Shown in pieces: positions 48,724 through 57,718 of a stretch of DNA of 64,000 bases. The position numbers were made by a program, and so were the translations under genes. This DNA is from Duganella sp. BJB476 (GTDB lineage: Bacteria; Pseudomonadota; Gammaproteobacteria; Burkholderiales; Burkholderiaceae_D): contig NZ_QVIO01000005.1 of assembly GCF_003416895.1 (NCBI RefSeq), positions 186,001 through 250,000 of the forward strand, given 5' to 3'. Each line of letters opens with the position of its first letter. The first letter of the stretch is position 1. The notes under the pieces were generated by a model that saw only the letters and a program-made list of their open reading frames with translations, searched no databases and was not told where the DNA came from.

Positions 48724-49920
48724 TTACGGCCGCAGGCCGTAAGCGTCGACAAATTTGCGGATGCCGTCCGGGTGTTCGCGCTTCCACGCCTCGAACTCGA
48801 GGCGCCAGGATTCCTTGTACTGCAACAGCATCAGCGCGGTTTCCAGCTGGCCGGCCTTGGCCAGCATGCGCATGGTCTTCAGGTTCGGATCGGTGACTTC
48901 GCCGGCGCCGTTAGCGGCCAGTTCATCGGCCACCTGCATCGCGCCCTGCCACGACGCCAGCTCGATGGCGAACGGCTTGTCGGCCACCTTGTCTTCGCGG
49001 TTCTTGCTGCGGATATTGCTCTCTTTGAGGGCTAGCGCCAGCCATACCGCGCCATCGGGGCTTTTTTGCTCGGCCGGCGGACTGAATTTATCGTCAAGAT
49101 GGATGGTGAACTTGCCGGTCGCCGGATCCATCTCGGCGCGCGCCTTGCGCTGCATTTTCAAGGCAGTCAGCGGATAGCCATTGGCGGCGCGAAGCGACGC
49201 CAGCTTGTCCCAGTTGGGGCGCTGGCTGGGCTGCGCGGCGATGCCGCTCAACAGCGCCGTTTCCGCCGCCGCCCGCTTGCCCTGCTGCGCCAACGCATCG
49301 GAATAGAAGCGCCAGGCCTGGCCGTTCAGCGGCTCCAGCTCAGCGGCCTTGCGGAAGTACGCTTCCGCTTCCGGCATGTTCTTCTGCGTGTAGTAGGTAT
49401 CGCCGATATACACCAACGCCGAGGAATACTGCGGGTCCAGCTTGGCCGCCTGCTCATATTTGGCGCGCGCCTCGTCCAGCTTTTGCCCTTGGTATAGCAC
49501 CTCGCCCTCCTGCGTCAGCTTCCAGGCGTCGGGCGACGGCACGTGCAGCGGCGCGTCCTTGTCGTCCAGCAGTGAGCGCAGCACTTCCTGTGCCAGCGGG
49601 TCCTGGGCATCGAGCGCCAAGGCCTGGCGCGCCACGCCTTCCGACTGCTGCCGCAGCTTGGCCGCGTTGTCACCGTTACCATTCAACGACGCCATCAACA
49701 ATACATGGGCGATGTGGGACAGCGGCATCGATGCCGCCGGATCGGCCTTCATCGCTGCAGAAAATTTGTTCAGCGCATCCTGATACTTGCCCTGCGCGGC
49801 CAGTACCGATCCTTCCTGCACCAGCGGCTTGGCCGCTTCGTTGGGTAGTACGGTGGCATAGGCATAGGCATGGACGCTGGCCAGCGCCAGCACCATCGTC
49901 AAAACGCGAATTTTTTTCAT
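48724..49920 (-). CDS. Secreted tetratricopeptide-repeat protein
   Basis: Exported protein of 398 aa with signal peptide MKKIRVLTMVLALASVHAYA. TPR units are evident at ~30-75 (GSVLAAQGKYQDALNKFSAA), ~130-170 (GEVLYQGQKLDEARAKYEQA) and ~170-205 (GDTYYTQKNMPEAEAYFRKA), with a fourth weaker one. The C-terminal half (~270-398) has no known domain; LEFEAWKREHPDGIRKFVDA marks its end. Likely a periplasmic scaffold. Convergent with hpt (3 bp apart), divergent from the AraC-type gene. Confidence 0.9.
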   Translation of the reverse strand: MKKIRVLTMVLALASVHAYAYATVLPNEAAKPLVQEGSVLAAQGKYQDALNKFSAAMKADPAASMPLSHIAHVLLMASLNGNGDNAAKLRQQSEGVARQALALDAQDPLAQEVLRSLLDDKDAPLHVPSPDAWKLTQEGEVLYQGQKLDEARAKYEQAAKLDPQYSSALVYIGDTYYTQKNMPEAEAYFRKAAELEPLNGQAWRFYSDALAQQGKRAAAETALLSGIAAQPSQRPNWDKLASLRAANGYPLTALKMQRKARAEMDPATGKFTIHLDDKFSPPAEQKSPDGAVWLALALKESNIRSKNREDKVADKPFAIELASWQGAMQVADELAANGAGEVTDPNLKTMRMLAKAGQLETALMLLQYKESWRLEFEAWKREHPDGIRKFVDAYGLRP

Positions 49921-49988
49921 CGAGCGAAGTTCACCAATTGATAAGATTGGAATTAGTATAATTGCTTTCCATCCCAGAAAATGTCAGC

Positions 49989-51107
49989 ATGGCCGGAATG
50001 TACAATTTGATACTTTCGTGGCTCTTTCTCCTGGCGATAGGTCAGGCCTTTCTGATGACGGCGACGCTGCTCAGCGTCCGCCAGTCGGAGATGCGCACCG
50101 CCAACCGGCTGCTGTCCGCGCTGTTGCTGGTGTTCGCGGCCATCATCGGCCACAACTGGCTGGGGCTCAACCACCTGTATCAGCAGTATCCGCACAGCGC
50201 GCTGGCCATCGTCACCTTGGGGCTGGTGGTCGGACCGCTCCAATATCTGTACCTGCACGCGATGCTGTCCGATCAAAAGCTGGGCCGTCGCGTACTGCTG
50301 CACTTCATACCCTTCGCCGTTGCCACGCTGGCGATGACGCCGTTCTACCTGCGCTCGGCCGATGAGAAGCTGGCGTGGATGCATCAATGGCATGGCTGGC
50401 CGTGGTATCTGACCGTGGCGGGGCTGGCCAAGCTGGCCATCCTGCTGACCTACATCCGCGCCACCTACCGGCTGGTGGGCCGCGTGCCGGCCGATTCCGA
50501 CCTGGTACGCGACCTGCGGCGGTTGATGGGCATGTGGCTGGTGAGCGCGGCGCTCAGCATCGTCGCGCTGGCGATGGCGGTGCTGGACGTGGAACAGCCA
50601 GTGTCCGCCGACGCGATGGACGGCATTTCGCTGATGCTGTTCGTATTCGCGACCGCCTTCACGGCGATGCGGCTGCCGCTGGGTTATCGTCCGCGCGCGC
50701 TGCCACCGCCCCCGCCGCCCAAGCCACGCTACGCCAGCAAACAGTTATCCACAGCCGACCGCGATGCCTTCCTCGCGCGGCTGAACGCCTGCATGGAACA
50801 GGAGCAGCCCTACCGCAACGGCGAATTGAAGCTGGAAGACCTGGCCGCGCAGGTGGCGATGACGCCGCACGAACTGTCCCAGCTGATCAACGAAAGCTGC
50901 GGCGTCAATTTCGCCGATTTCCTGAACCGCCACCGCGTCGAAGCCCTGAAACAGGCCTTGCACGACCCCGCGCAAGCCAGCGCCAGCATCCTCGATCTGG
51001 CGATACTGGCCGGATTTAACAGTAAAAGCGCGATGAACCGCGTATTTAAGAAGCAGACCGGCATGACGCCGGGCGAATTCCGCGACCAGGCCAAAACGCC
51101 CGCGTAG
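49989..51107 (+). CDS. Membrane-anchored AraC-family transcriptional regulator
   Basis: Regulator of 372 aa joining an N-terminal membrane domain of seven hydrophobic helices (~1-205) to a C-terminal AraC DNA-binding domain (~275-372). HTH evidence: LKLEDLAAQVAMTPHELSQL, FADFLNRHRVEALKQAL and LAILAGFNSKSAMNRVFKKQ, ending TGMTPGEFRD. A proline-rich linker (ALPPPPPPKPR) joins the parts. ATG 49989 is preferred to the upstream TTG 49962. It lies 78 bp before a secreted amidohydrolase in the same direction, a likely target. A membrane-embedded one-component sensor is inferred. Confidence 0.9.
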   Translation: MAGMYNLILSWLFLLAIGQAFLMTATLLSVRQSEMRTANRLLSALLLVFAAIIGHNWLGLNHLYQQYPHSALAIVTLGLVVGPLQYLYLHAMLSDQKLGRRVLLHFIPFAVATLAMTPFYLRSADEKLAWMHQWHGWPWYLTVAGLAKLAILLTYIRATYRLVGRVPADSDLVRDLRRLMGMWLVSAALSIVALAMAVLDVEQPVSADAMDGISLMLFVFATAFTAMRLPLGYRPRALPPPPPPKPRYASKQLSTADRDAFLARLNACMEQEQPYRNGELKLEDLAAQVAMTPHELSQLINESCGVNFADFLNRHRVEALKQALHDPAQASASILDLAILAGFNSKSAMNRVFKKQTGMTPGEFRDQAKTPA

Positions 51108-51185
51108 CAGGTGCCAAATCATCATTTGAGACGCAAAACGCGATGTGCGGCGGCACACTGGGCTCCTCACAACACGGAGCTTCAC

Positions 51186-52655
51186 ATGAAAACCACCCGC
51201 ATTCTCGCCAGCCTGTCCCTCCTCCTCTGCGCCCAGGCCTGGGCCGGCCAGCAAACCTGGATCACCAACGTCAAGCTGGTGTCACCTGAAAAACTGGACC
51301 GCATCGAGGCCGGCAGCGTGCTGATCGAGGACGAGCGCATCGTCCGCGTCGAACGCGGCGCGGGCAAGAAAGCGCCGGCCGGCGCCCGCCGCATCGACGG
51401 CAAAGGCCAGTTCCTCACGCCCGGCCTGATCGACTCGCACGTCCACCTGTACTCCGTCCCCGGCATGAGCTTCGAGCAGGCCGACCAGAAGAAGACCATG
51501 GCCGCCGAATACTTCGCGCAGATGCCGCGCTCCTTCCTCTACTACGGCTACACCACGGTGATCGACCTGGCCGCCGGCAGCCGCGAATTCATCGACCGCG
51601 TGAAGGCCACGCCGCTGCACCCGGACGTCTACGACTGCGGCGCGCCGCTGGTGTTCGCCAACGGCTATCCCTCCTCCTACGCGCCGCCGGAAAGCCGCTT
51701 CGAGATGTTCTCCAACTTTATCTACGACCCGGCGCAGGCCGACAAGATCCCCGCCCGCTTCAAGCCGGAGGACTACACCCCGGCCAAGGGCGTGGCGCGG
51801 GTCAAGGCCGACCACGCCATTTGCGTCAAAACCCACTTTGAGCACGGCTTCGGCACCATGCACAACCTGCCGGTGATGAGCCCCGCCGTGTACTCGGAAG
51901 TACGGACGGCCGCCAGCAAGGACGGCCTGGTGCTGGTCACCCATGGCAATTCGTTCGAGGCGCAGACCTTCGCCGTCAACGGCGGCGTCGACGTGCTGGC
52001 GCACGGCATGTGGCACTGGGGCGCGATGGACAAGGAGAAGGAACTGCCGGCCGAGATCAAGCAGCTGCTGGACCGGATCGTCGAGCGCAAGATCGGCTAC
52101 CAGGCGACGATGCAGGTGCTGTATGGCCTGAACGCCTATTTCGAACCGGCCTACCTGAACAACCCGGCGCTGGCCAAGCTGCTGCCGCCGTCCATGCTGG
52201 CCTGGCTCAAGACGCCCGAAGGCCAATGGTTCAAGCAAGAGCTGGCGGAAGACGAAACCGATGCGGCGGTATTGAAGGGCATGGAAGCGCCGCTGCGCCG
52301 CCAGCAGCAGGTGGTGGCCTACCTGGCCAGCAAGGACGCCAACTTCGTGTTCGGCACCGATACGCCGTCGTCGCCGACCTACGGCAACATCCCCGGCCTA
52401 AACGGCTACCTGGAGATGCAGGACCTGCACAAGGCCGGCCTGTCGCTGGCGCAGCTGTTCAAGGCGGCCACCATCAACAACGCCCGCACCTTCAAAATCG
52501 ACGCGCAAGTGGGCACCATCGAAGCGGGCAAGGTCGCGAACCTGGTGCTGATGAAGATGTCGCCACTGGCCGATATCCGCGCCTACGACAGCATCGATAC
52601 GGTCTGGGTACGCGGCAAACAGGCTGCGCGCGGCAGCCTGTCGGTCAAGCAGTAA
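51186..52655 (+). CDS. Secreted amidohydrolase family protein
   Basis: Exported metal-dependent hydrolase of 489 aa. Signal peptide MKTTRILASLSLLLCAQAWA. Amidohydrolase core: GKGQFLTPGLIDSHVHLY (H-x-H), CVKTHFEHGFGTMH, LVTHGNSFEAQTFA, VDVLAHGMWHWG and FGTDTPSSPTYGN (catalytic Asp), then IEAGKVANLVLM. Typical of imidazolonepropionase/prolidase-like exported enzymes; substrate unknown. ATG 51186 starts the signal peptide; the longer frame to 51111 lacks support. Follows the AraC-type regulator. Confidence 0.93.
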   Translation: MKTTRILASLSLLLCAQAWAGQQTWITNVKLVSPEKLDRIEAGSVLIEDERIVRVERGAGKKAPAGARRIDGKGQFLTPGLIDSHVHLYSVPGMSFEQADQKKTMAAEYFAQMPRSFLYYGYTTVIDLAAGSREFIDRVKATPLHPDVYDCGAPLVFANGYPSSYAPPESRFEMFSNFIYDPAQADKIPARFKPEDYTPAKGVARVKADHAICVKTHFEHGFGTMHNLPVMSPAVYSEVRTAASKDGLVLVTHGNSFEAQTFAVNGGVDVLAHGMWHWGAMDKEKELPAEIKQLLDRIVERKIGYQATMQVLYGLNAYFEPAYLNNPALAKLLPPSMLAWLKTPEGQWFKQELAEDETDAAVLKGMEAPLRRQQQVVAYLASKDANFVFGTDTPSSPTYGNIPGLNGYLEMQDLHKAGLSLAQLFKAATINNARTFKIDAQVGTIEAGKVANLVLMKMSPLADIRAYDSIDTVWVRGKQAARGSLSVKQ

Positions 52656-52667
52656 TTACAGCGCCAG

Positions 52668-53621
52668 TTACAGGGCCAGGCGCGCGCGCGCGGCGTCGTA
52701 TTCCTGCTTCAGACGCGCCACCATATCGGCGGTGGTCGGCACGTCGTCCATCAGGCCCACGCCCTGGCCGGCGCCCCAGATGTCGCGCCAGGCCTTGGCG
52801 CTGGCGGAGCCGAAGTTCATCGAGCTCTTGTCGGCCTGCGGCAGCGCTTCCGGATCCAGGCCAGCGGCGACGATGGATTTTTTCAGGTAGTTGCCATGCA
52901 CGCCGGTGAACAGGTTCGAATAAACGATGTCCGCAGCGGTCGATTCCACGATGGCGTTGCGATAGTCGTCGCTGACGTTCGATTCCTGTGTCGCCAGCCA
53001 GCGCGAGCCGATGTACGCGAAGTCCGCGCCCATCGCCTGTGCCGCCAGGATCGCATCACCGGTGGCGATGGAGCCGGACAGCGCGATCGGGCCCTTGAAG
53101 AATTTGCGGATTTCACCGACCAGCGCGAACGGCGACAGGGTGCCGGCATGGCCGCCGGCGCCGCTGGCCACCAGGATCAGGCCATCGACGCCCGCTTCCA
53201 GCGCCTTTTCGGCGTGGCGGATCGAGACCACGTCGTGCAGAACGATGCCGCCGTAGCTGTGGATCGCGTCCAGCATCTCTTTCGGCGGCGCGCGCAGCGA
53301 GGAGATGATGATCGGGATCTGGTGCTTGACGCAGACTTCCACGTCATGCGCCAGGCGGTCGTTCGACTGGTGCACGATCTGGTTGACGGCGATCGGGCCG
53401 ACGCGCTTGCCGGGATTGGCGGCCTGGAATTCGGCCAGCTCTTTCTGCAAATCGGTCAGCCACACGTCCAGCAGTTCCGCCGGGCGGGCGTTCAGCGCCG
53501 GGAAGGAGCCGACGATACCGGCCTTGCACTGCGCCGCGACCAGGGCCGGGCCGCTGGCGATGAACATCGGGGATGCGATAACTGGGAGGGAAAGGTTTTG
53601 CAACGCTGCTGGCAGGGCCAT
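52668..53621 (-). CDS. NAD(P)H-dependent flavin oxidoreductase, nitronate monooxygenase family
   Basis: FMN-dependent TIM-barrel enzyme, 317 aa, related to nitronate monooxygenase and 2-nitropropane dioxygenase. Motifs: PVIASPMFIASGPALVAAQC, GIVGSFPALNARP, GIVLHDVVSIRHAEKALEAG, ILVASGAGGHAGTLSPFAL (FMN phosphate site) and GADFAYIGSRWLATQESN. The catalytic HxG pattern is GGHAG. Probably detoxifies nitronates. Single gene, convergent with the amidohydrolase. Confidence 0.92.
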   Translation of the reverse strand: MALPAALQNLSLPVIASPMFIASGPALVAAQCKAGIVGSFPALNARPAELLDVWLTDLQKELAEFQAANPGKRVGPIAVNQIVHQSNDRLAHDVEVCVKHQIPIIISSLRAPPKEMLDAIHSYGGIVLHDVVSIRHAEKALEAGVDGLILVASGAGGHAGTLSPFALVGEIRKFFKGPIALSGSIATGDAILAAQAMGADFAYIGSRWLATQESNVSDDYRNAIVESTAADIVYSNLFTGVHGNYLKKSIVAAGLDPEALPQADKSSMNFGSASAKAWRDIWGAGQGVGLMDDVPTTADMVARLKQEYDAARARLAL

Positions 53622-53731
53622 GGCGAACTCGCTGTCGGTGAGTTAAGGAAAATCGATTATAGATCGAAAATAGTACGACCGTGCCGAAACTAGGCGGCTT
53701 CCTCTATATTTCCTGGCGACTATTCGCTCAA

Positions 53732-54640
53732 CTACTCATTAAGTAAGTACTCACCCTCGACACGGGCCGCAGCAGCACGCACCAGCTGGCCGACCGCCCA
53801 GGCGCCGACCTGCTCCGGCGTCTGCTTCAGGAAGTTGGTGTTGGCCTTTTCAAATACCGGCATCGCCATCAGCAACTGTGGCACGTCCGCCAGCGGAATG
53901 CGCTGGCGCTCCAGCAGCAGGAACTTCAGCAGCACCTTCAGCGCGTTCTGCGCGTTGCGCACCGGATCTGCCTCCAGGTAATCCAGCCGCGAACGGGCCC
54001 GCGCCAGCGCGCCGGCCACGTCGTTGAACGGCTTGCCGTGGCCGGGGATCACCAGCCGCACGTCCAGCCCCTCGATCACGTCCAGCGTGGCGCGTTCCTC
54101 GGCAAAGCCGGACTGGCCGTCCAGCTCCGGGAAGATGATGCCGAAGCCGTTTTCCCACAGCGCGTCCGCCGAAATCAGCAGCCGCTCCTGCGGGCAGTAG
54201 AAGATCAGCGAATGCGGATCGTGGCCGGGCGCGCCCAGCGCCTGCCATTCCAAGTCCGCCAGTTTCAGCACGTCGCCGGGGGCGATGGTGGCGTCGAAGG
54301 TGAATCGCTCGCAGCGCTGGCCGGTGGCCTTGAAGCTGAGCGCCTCCACGTCCCAGCGCCGCACCTTGTCCGCCTCGGCGACCGGGATCGACGTGCGGCT
54401 GCCGAAATGCGCCTGCAAGATGGCGTTGCCGCCGCAATGGTCGGAATGCAGATGGGTGTTGACGATCTGGTCGAGGTGGCGGCCGTGCAGCGCATGGCGC
54501 ACCATCGCCAGCGTTTGCGGCGCGTGGCTCAAATAGCCGGTGTCGATGATGGCCGTGTCGTGGCGGCCCAGCAGCATCACGTTGTTGGACGACAGCCAAC
54601 CCCGTTCAAACACCTGAATCGAGTCGGGCAGCGCGTTCAT
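53732..54640 (-). CDS. MBL-fold metallo-hydrolase
   Basis: Cytoplasmic metallo-beta-lactamase-fold hydrolase of 302 aa. Metal sites: HLHSDHCGGN (H-x-H-x-D-H), LGAPGHDPHSLIFYC, and RLVIPGHGKPFNDVAGALAR. The C-terminal ~80 residues form a helical extension (RLDYLEADPVRNAQNALKVL) as in glyoxalase II-like or beta-lactamase-domain-2 relatives. Translationally coupled to the small DUF1289 gene ahead of it (4-bp overlap). Substrate unknown. Confidence 0.93.
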   Translation of the reverse strand: MNALPDSIQVFERGWLSSNNVMLLGRHDTAIIDTGYLSHAPQTLAMVRHALHGRHLDQIVNTHLHSDHCGGNAILQAHFGSRTSIPVAEADKVRRWDVEALSFKATGQRCERFTFDATIAPGDVLKLADLEWQALGAPGHDPHSLIFYCPQERLLISADALWENGFGIIFPELDGQSGFAEERATLDVIEGLDVRLVIPGHGKPFNDVAGALARARSRLDYLEADPVRNAQNALKVLLKFLLLERQRIPLADVPQLLMAMPVFEKANTNFLKQTPEQVGAWAVGQLVRAAAARVEGEYLLNE

Positions 54641-54867
54641 TCGTCGTCGAAGTTGATTAATTGTTCACGGCGGCGGATTTCCGCCCACACGCCGCGCTTG
54701 TAGTCGTCGTCCGCCTTGGACCAGGCGATGATCTCCGGGATCGTGCGCATGCAGCCCATGCAGTACAGGCGGTCGGCGTCCATTTTGCACAGGCTGACGC
54801 AGGGCGACGGCACCGGTGTGGCCAATTCCGGCGCACCGGGGGGAATTAAGTTAGCTGGTTCACTCAT
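54637..54867 (-). CDS. DUF1289 cysteine-rich small protein
   Basis: Small protein of 76 aa with four conserved cysteines (SPCVSLCKMDADRLYCMGCM) followed by RTIPEIIAWSKADDDYKRGV, the DUF1289 signature. The cysteines may bind a metal or Fe-S cluster. Its stop overlaps the MBL gene start by ATGA, and it is divergent from the CopG-type regulator. Confidence 0.9.
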   Translation of the reverse strand: MSEPANLIPPGAPELATPVPSPCVSLCKMDADRLYCMGCMRTIPEIIAWSKADDDYKRGVWAEIRRREQLINFDDE

Positions 54868-54892
54868 GCCGCCATTATGCCCGCGAACGCGC

Positions 54893-54939
54893 TTGACTTG
54901 GTGATTTTCAGGCCTATACTACCATCCATGTAGATGGTA
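54893..54939 (+). promoter_or_regulatory. Promoter and operator of the CopG-like/esterase operon
   Basis: TTGACT (54893-54898), 16 bp, TATACT (54915-54920) form a sigma-70 promoter. The perfect dyad TACCATC-N6-GATGGTA (54920-54939) begins at the last base of the -10. Ribbon-helix-helix proteins bind such short direct/inverted TACC-type sites, so autoregulation is likely. Confidence 0.7.
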
Positions 54940-54954
54940 ACCGGATGGAGACTC

Positions 54955-55368
54955 ATGGCAAAGCAAGAATTAAAACTGAAGACCGCTGAATCGGAAAAGA
55001 TCACGATCAATCTCGGTCCTATCGACCTGGGACAAATTGACCTGTTGGTGCAGGAGGGGTTTTATTCCAACCGCACCGACTTGATACGAACGGCGATCCG
55101 CAATCAGTTGAACCAGCACGCCGACGTCGTGAAACAGACGGTGGCGCGCAAAAGCCTGGTACTCGGGATGCAGCACTATTCGCGCGCCGACCTGGAAGCT
55201 ACCCAGGCGGCGGGACAGCGGCTGCAAATCCAGGTACTGGGCTTGGCCAGCATCGCCAGCGACGTTTCCGTCGAACTGGCGCTGGCGACGATCGAATCCA
55301 TCTTTGTATTGGGATCGCTGCATGCCAGCGCCGTGCTCAAAACCGCGCTGGCAAACCGCATCCATTAA
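54955..55368 (+). CDS. CopG/ribbon-helix-helix transcriptional regulator
   Basis: Predicted DNA-binding protein of 137 aa. ATG 54955 is chosen; GGATGGAGA lies before it. The ribbon-helix-helix is near the N-terminus: KITINLGPIDLGQIDLLVQE, then GFYSNRTDLIRTAIRNQLN. The C-terminal ~70 residues (VLGLASIASDVSVELALATI and SIFVLGSLHASAVLKTAL) are an unfamiliar helical/hydrophobic domain that may sense a ligand or oligomerise. It lies 9 bp before an esterase gene under the same promoter. Confidence 0.9.
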   Translation: MAKQELKLKTAESEKITINLGPIDLGQIDLLVQEGFYSNRTDLIRTAIRNQLNQHADVVKQTVARKSLVLGMQHYSRADLEATQAAGQRLQIQVLGLASIASDVSVELALATIESIFVLGSLHASAVLKTALANRIH

Positions 55369-55377
55369 AGGAGCATC

Positions 55378-56571
55378 ATGAAATTACCGTTGTTTTCACA
55401 CATGCGCGAAGCAGCGCAGAAGCTGATGAACAAGAGCGCGTCGGCCGCCATCCAGCAGGCCATGGACAGCCTGCGCGGGCATCCGGCCGCGCCGCCGCAA
55501 CCGGCCATGCGCGACATCAATCCGCCGCCAGGCCAGACCGCGGCGCCCAAGGCAGCGCCGGAACCTGCAACGCCGCCGCGCAACGGCGCCAAGCCGAATC
55601 CGGCCACGCATCCGACCGAGTTCGCGCAGGATATGCTGAACCGCATGGGCATCAAGGTCGACCTGCAAGCCAATATCGACCGCGCCATCGACGTCGGCGC
55701 CCTCATGCATCCGGCGCCGGAAGTGGCGCTGCCGGACGGCGCGCAGTTCATCAAGAGCAGCTACACCAACCACGCCGGCACCCGCAACTACAAGCTGTAC
55801 ATCCCGGCCAGCTATCACGGCCAGGCGATGCCGCTGCTGGTGATGCTGCACGGCTGCACGCAGAACCCGGACGATTTCGCCGTCGGCACGCAAATGAACC
55901 AGTTGGCGGAGGAGAAGGAATGCTTCGTGGTCTACCCGGAGCAGACGCCCAACGCCAACCAGCACAAATGCTGGAACTGGTTCAGCGCCATCGACCAGCA
56001 ACGCGGCCAGGGCGAACCGTCCATCATCGCCGGCATCGCCCAGCAGATCATCGACGACTATCCGGTCAACGAGCGCCAGGTGTATGTGGCCGGCCTGTCG
56101 GCGGGCGGCGCGATGGCGGTCATCGTCGGCACGCTGTATCCGGAACTGTTTGCGGCGGTGGGCGTGCATTCGGGGTTGCCGTTCGCCTCGGCGCAGGACC
56201 TGCCGTCGGCGCTGACGGCCATGAAGCGCGGCGTTCCCGCGCCGCGCAAGGCCGGCGACGGCTCGCAGCCCATCATCGTCTTCCACGGCGACAGCGACAG
56301 CACCGTCCATCCGCGCAACGGCGAACAGGTGATCGAACAGCTGCTGCACCAGCAGGGCAAGCAGTCGGTGCAATCGGGCAGCGTGCCGAACGGCCACCGC
56401 TACACGCAAACCAAGCACACCAAGGCGGACGGCACGCCGATCGGCGAGCACTGGGTGGTGCACGGCGCCGGCCATGCCTGGTTCGGCGGCAACGGCAGCG
56501 GCACCTACACCGACGCCAAAGGCCCGGACGCCAGCCGCGAGATGCTGCGCTTCTTCCGCACCGTCAGCTGA
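55378..56571 (+). CDS. PHB depolymerase-type esterase (LpqC/Esterase_PHB family)
   Basis: Alpha/beta-hydrolase of 397 aa. An N-terminal Pro/Ala-rich region (~1-115) precedes the hydrolase domain: LYIPASYHG, LLVMLHGCTQNPDDFAVGTQ (oxyanion HGCTQ), nucleophile GLSAGGAMA, catalytic D in VFHGDSDSTVHP and H in HGAGHAWFGGN. The CWNWF motif is typical. No signal peptide, so it likely acts on intracellular polyhydroxyalkanoate or short esters, and the long N-terminus may bind granules or the CopG protein. Operon with the regulator upstream. Confidence 0.92.
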   Translation: MKLPLFSHMREAAQKLMNKSASAAIQQAMDSLRGHPAAPPQPAMRDINPPPGQTAAPKAAPEPATPPRNGAKPNPATHPTEFAQDMLNRMGIKVDLQANIDRAIDVGALMHPAPEVALPDGAQFIKSSYTNHAGTRNYKLYIPASYHGQAMPLLVMLHGCTQNPDDFAVGTQMNQLAEEKECFVVYPEQTPNANQHKCWNWFSAIDQQRGQGEPSIIAGIAQQIIDDYPVNERQVYVAGLSAGGAMAVIVGTLYPELFAAVGVHSGLPFASAQDLPSALTAMKRGVPAPRKAGDGSQPIIVFHGDSDSTVHPRNGEQVIEQLLHQQGKQSVQSGSVPNGHRYTQTKHTKADGTPIGEHWVVHGAGHAWFGGNGSGTYTDAKGPDASREMLRFFRTVS

Positions 56572-57711
56572 TTACCCAGTAAAACGCTCGATCTTCTCGC
56601 GGTTCTGCTCCATGTCGTGGTCGGAATCCGCGTAGCGCTTGGCGATGTCGATGAATTCCTGTTGCAGTTCCAGGAAGGCGTCGACCATGTCGGGATCGAA
56701 GTGCTGTCCGCGTCCCTCGATGATGATGGCCACCGCCGCCTCGTGCGACATGCCGGCCTTGTAGACGCGGCGGCTGATCAGCGCGTCGTACACGTCGGCC
56801 ACCGCCATCAGGCGCGCGGAGATCGGGATGTTGTCGCCGCTCAGGCCTTCGGGATAGCCGCTGCCGTCCCACTTCTCCTGGTGGCCGTAGGCGATCTCCT
56901 TGGCGAACTTGAGGAAGTCCACCTCCAGCCCCAGCTCGCGCTCGGCCTGGCGGATCGCGTCGCGGCCCAGCGTGGTGTGGGTTTTCATGATCTCGAACTC
57001 GTTGCCCTCGAAGCGACCGGGCTTGAGCAGGATGCGGTCCGGGATGCCGACCTTGCCGATGTCGTGCAGCGGCGCAGACTTGAACAGCAGCTCGATGTTT
57101 TTATCGGTCAAAAAATCGCTGAAGCGCGGATTGGTGCGCAGCTTTTCCGCCAGCGTCTTCACGTAGTGCGCGGTGCGGCGGATATGGTTGCCGGTTTCGC
57201 TGTCGCGGGTTTCGGCCAGCGAGGCCATGGTGTGGATGGTCACGTCCTGCAAGGCGACGATTTCGCGCGTGCGCTTTTCGATTTCCGTTTCGAGGAAGTT
57301 GTTCTGGTCGCGCAGGAAGTCGTGCACCCGCTTCATCGACAGCTGGGTCTTGATGCGCGCCTGCACGATCGGCGCGGAGATCGGCTTGGTGATGTAGTCG
57401 GCCGCGCCCAGGCTCAGGCCCAGCTGCTCGTCCACCGCCTCACTCATGGCGGTGACGAAGATGACCGGAATGTCGCGCGTGTCGGGATTGGCCTTGAGCG
57501 CCTTGCAAACATCATAGCCACTCATCCCCGGCATCATCACATCCAGCAGGATCAGGTCCGGCTTGGATTCGCCGTTGGCGATCTTCAGGGCGCGCTCGCC
57601 GTTGACGGCGATCTTGGTGCGGTAGTCGTCTTCCAGCACGGCGCACAGCAGATCGATGTTGTCCGGGATATCGTCGACCACGAGGATCGTTGGTTTTGCG
57701 TTCATCGGCAT
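56572..57711 (-). CDS. Response regulator with HD-GYP phosphodiesterase domain
   Basis: Two-component output protein that degrades cyclic di-GMP, 379 aa. Receiver domain ~6-120 with phospho-acceptor D57 (LILLDVMMPG) and K109 (YITKP). HD-GYP domain ~160-350: HD at 216-217 (SAPLHDIGKVG), H of EIMKTH, HQEKWDGSGYP (GYP at 285-287). A helical linker lies between (~118-150). ATG 57711 is used; ATG 57705 has better ribosome-binding spacing. The neighbour upstream is a hybrid kinase with an HPt, 7 bp away, so they probably form one phosphorelay. Confidence 0.95.
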   Translation of the reverse strand: MPMNAKPTILVVDDIPDNIDLLCAVLEDDYRTKIAVNGERALKIANGESKPDLILLDVMMPGMSGYDVCKALKANPDTRDIPVIFVTAMSEAVDEQLGLSLGAADYITKPISAPIVQARIKTQLSMKRVHDFLRDQNNFLETEIEKRTREIVALQDVTIHTMASLAETRDSETGNHIRRTAHYVKTLAEKLRTNPRFSDFLTDKNIELLFKSAPLHDIGKVGIPDRILLKPGRFEGNEFEIMKTHTTLGRDAIRQAERELGLEVDFLKFAKEIAYGHQEKWDGSGYPEGLSGDNIPISARLMAVADVYDALISRRVYKAGMSHEAAVAIIIEGRGQHFDPDMVDAFLELQQEFIDIAKRYADSDHDMEQNREKIERFTG

Positions 57712-57718
57712 ACTCTCT

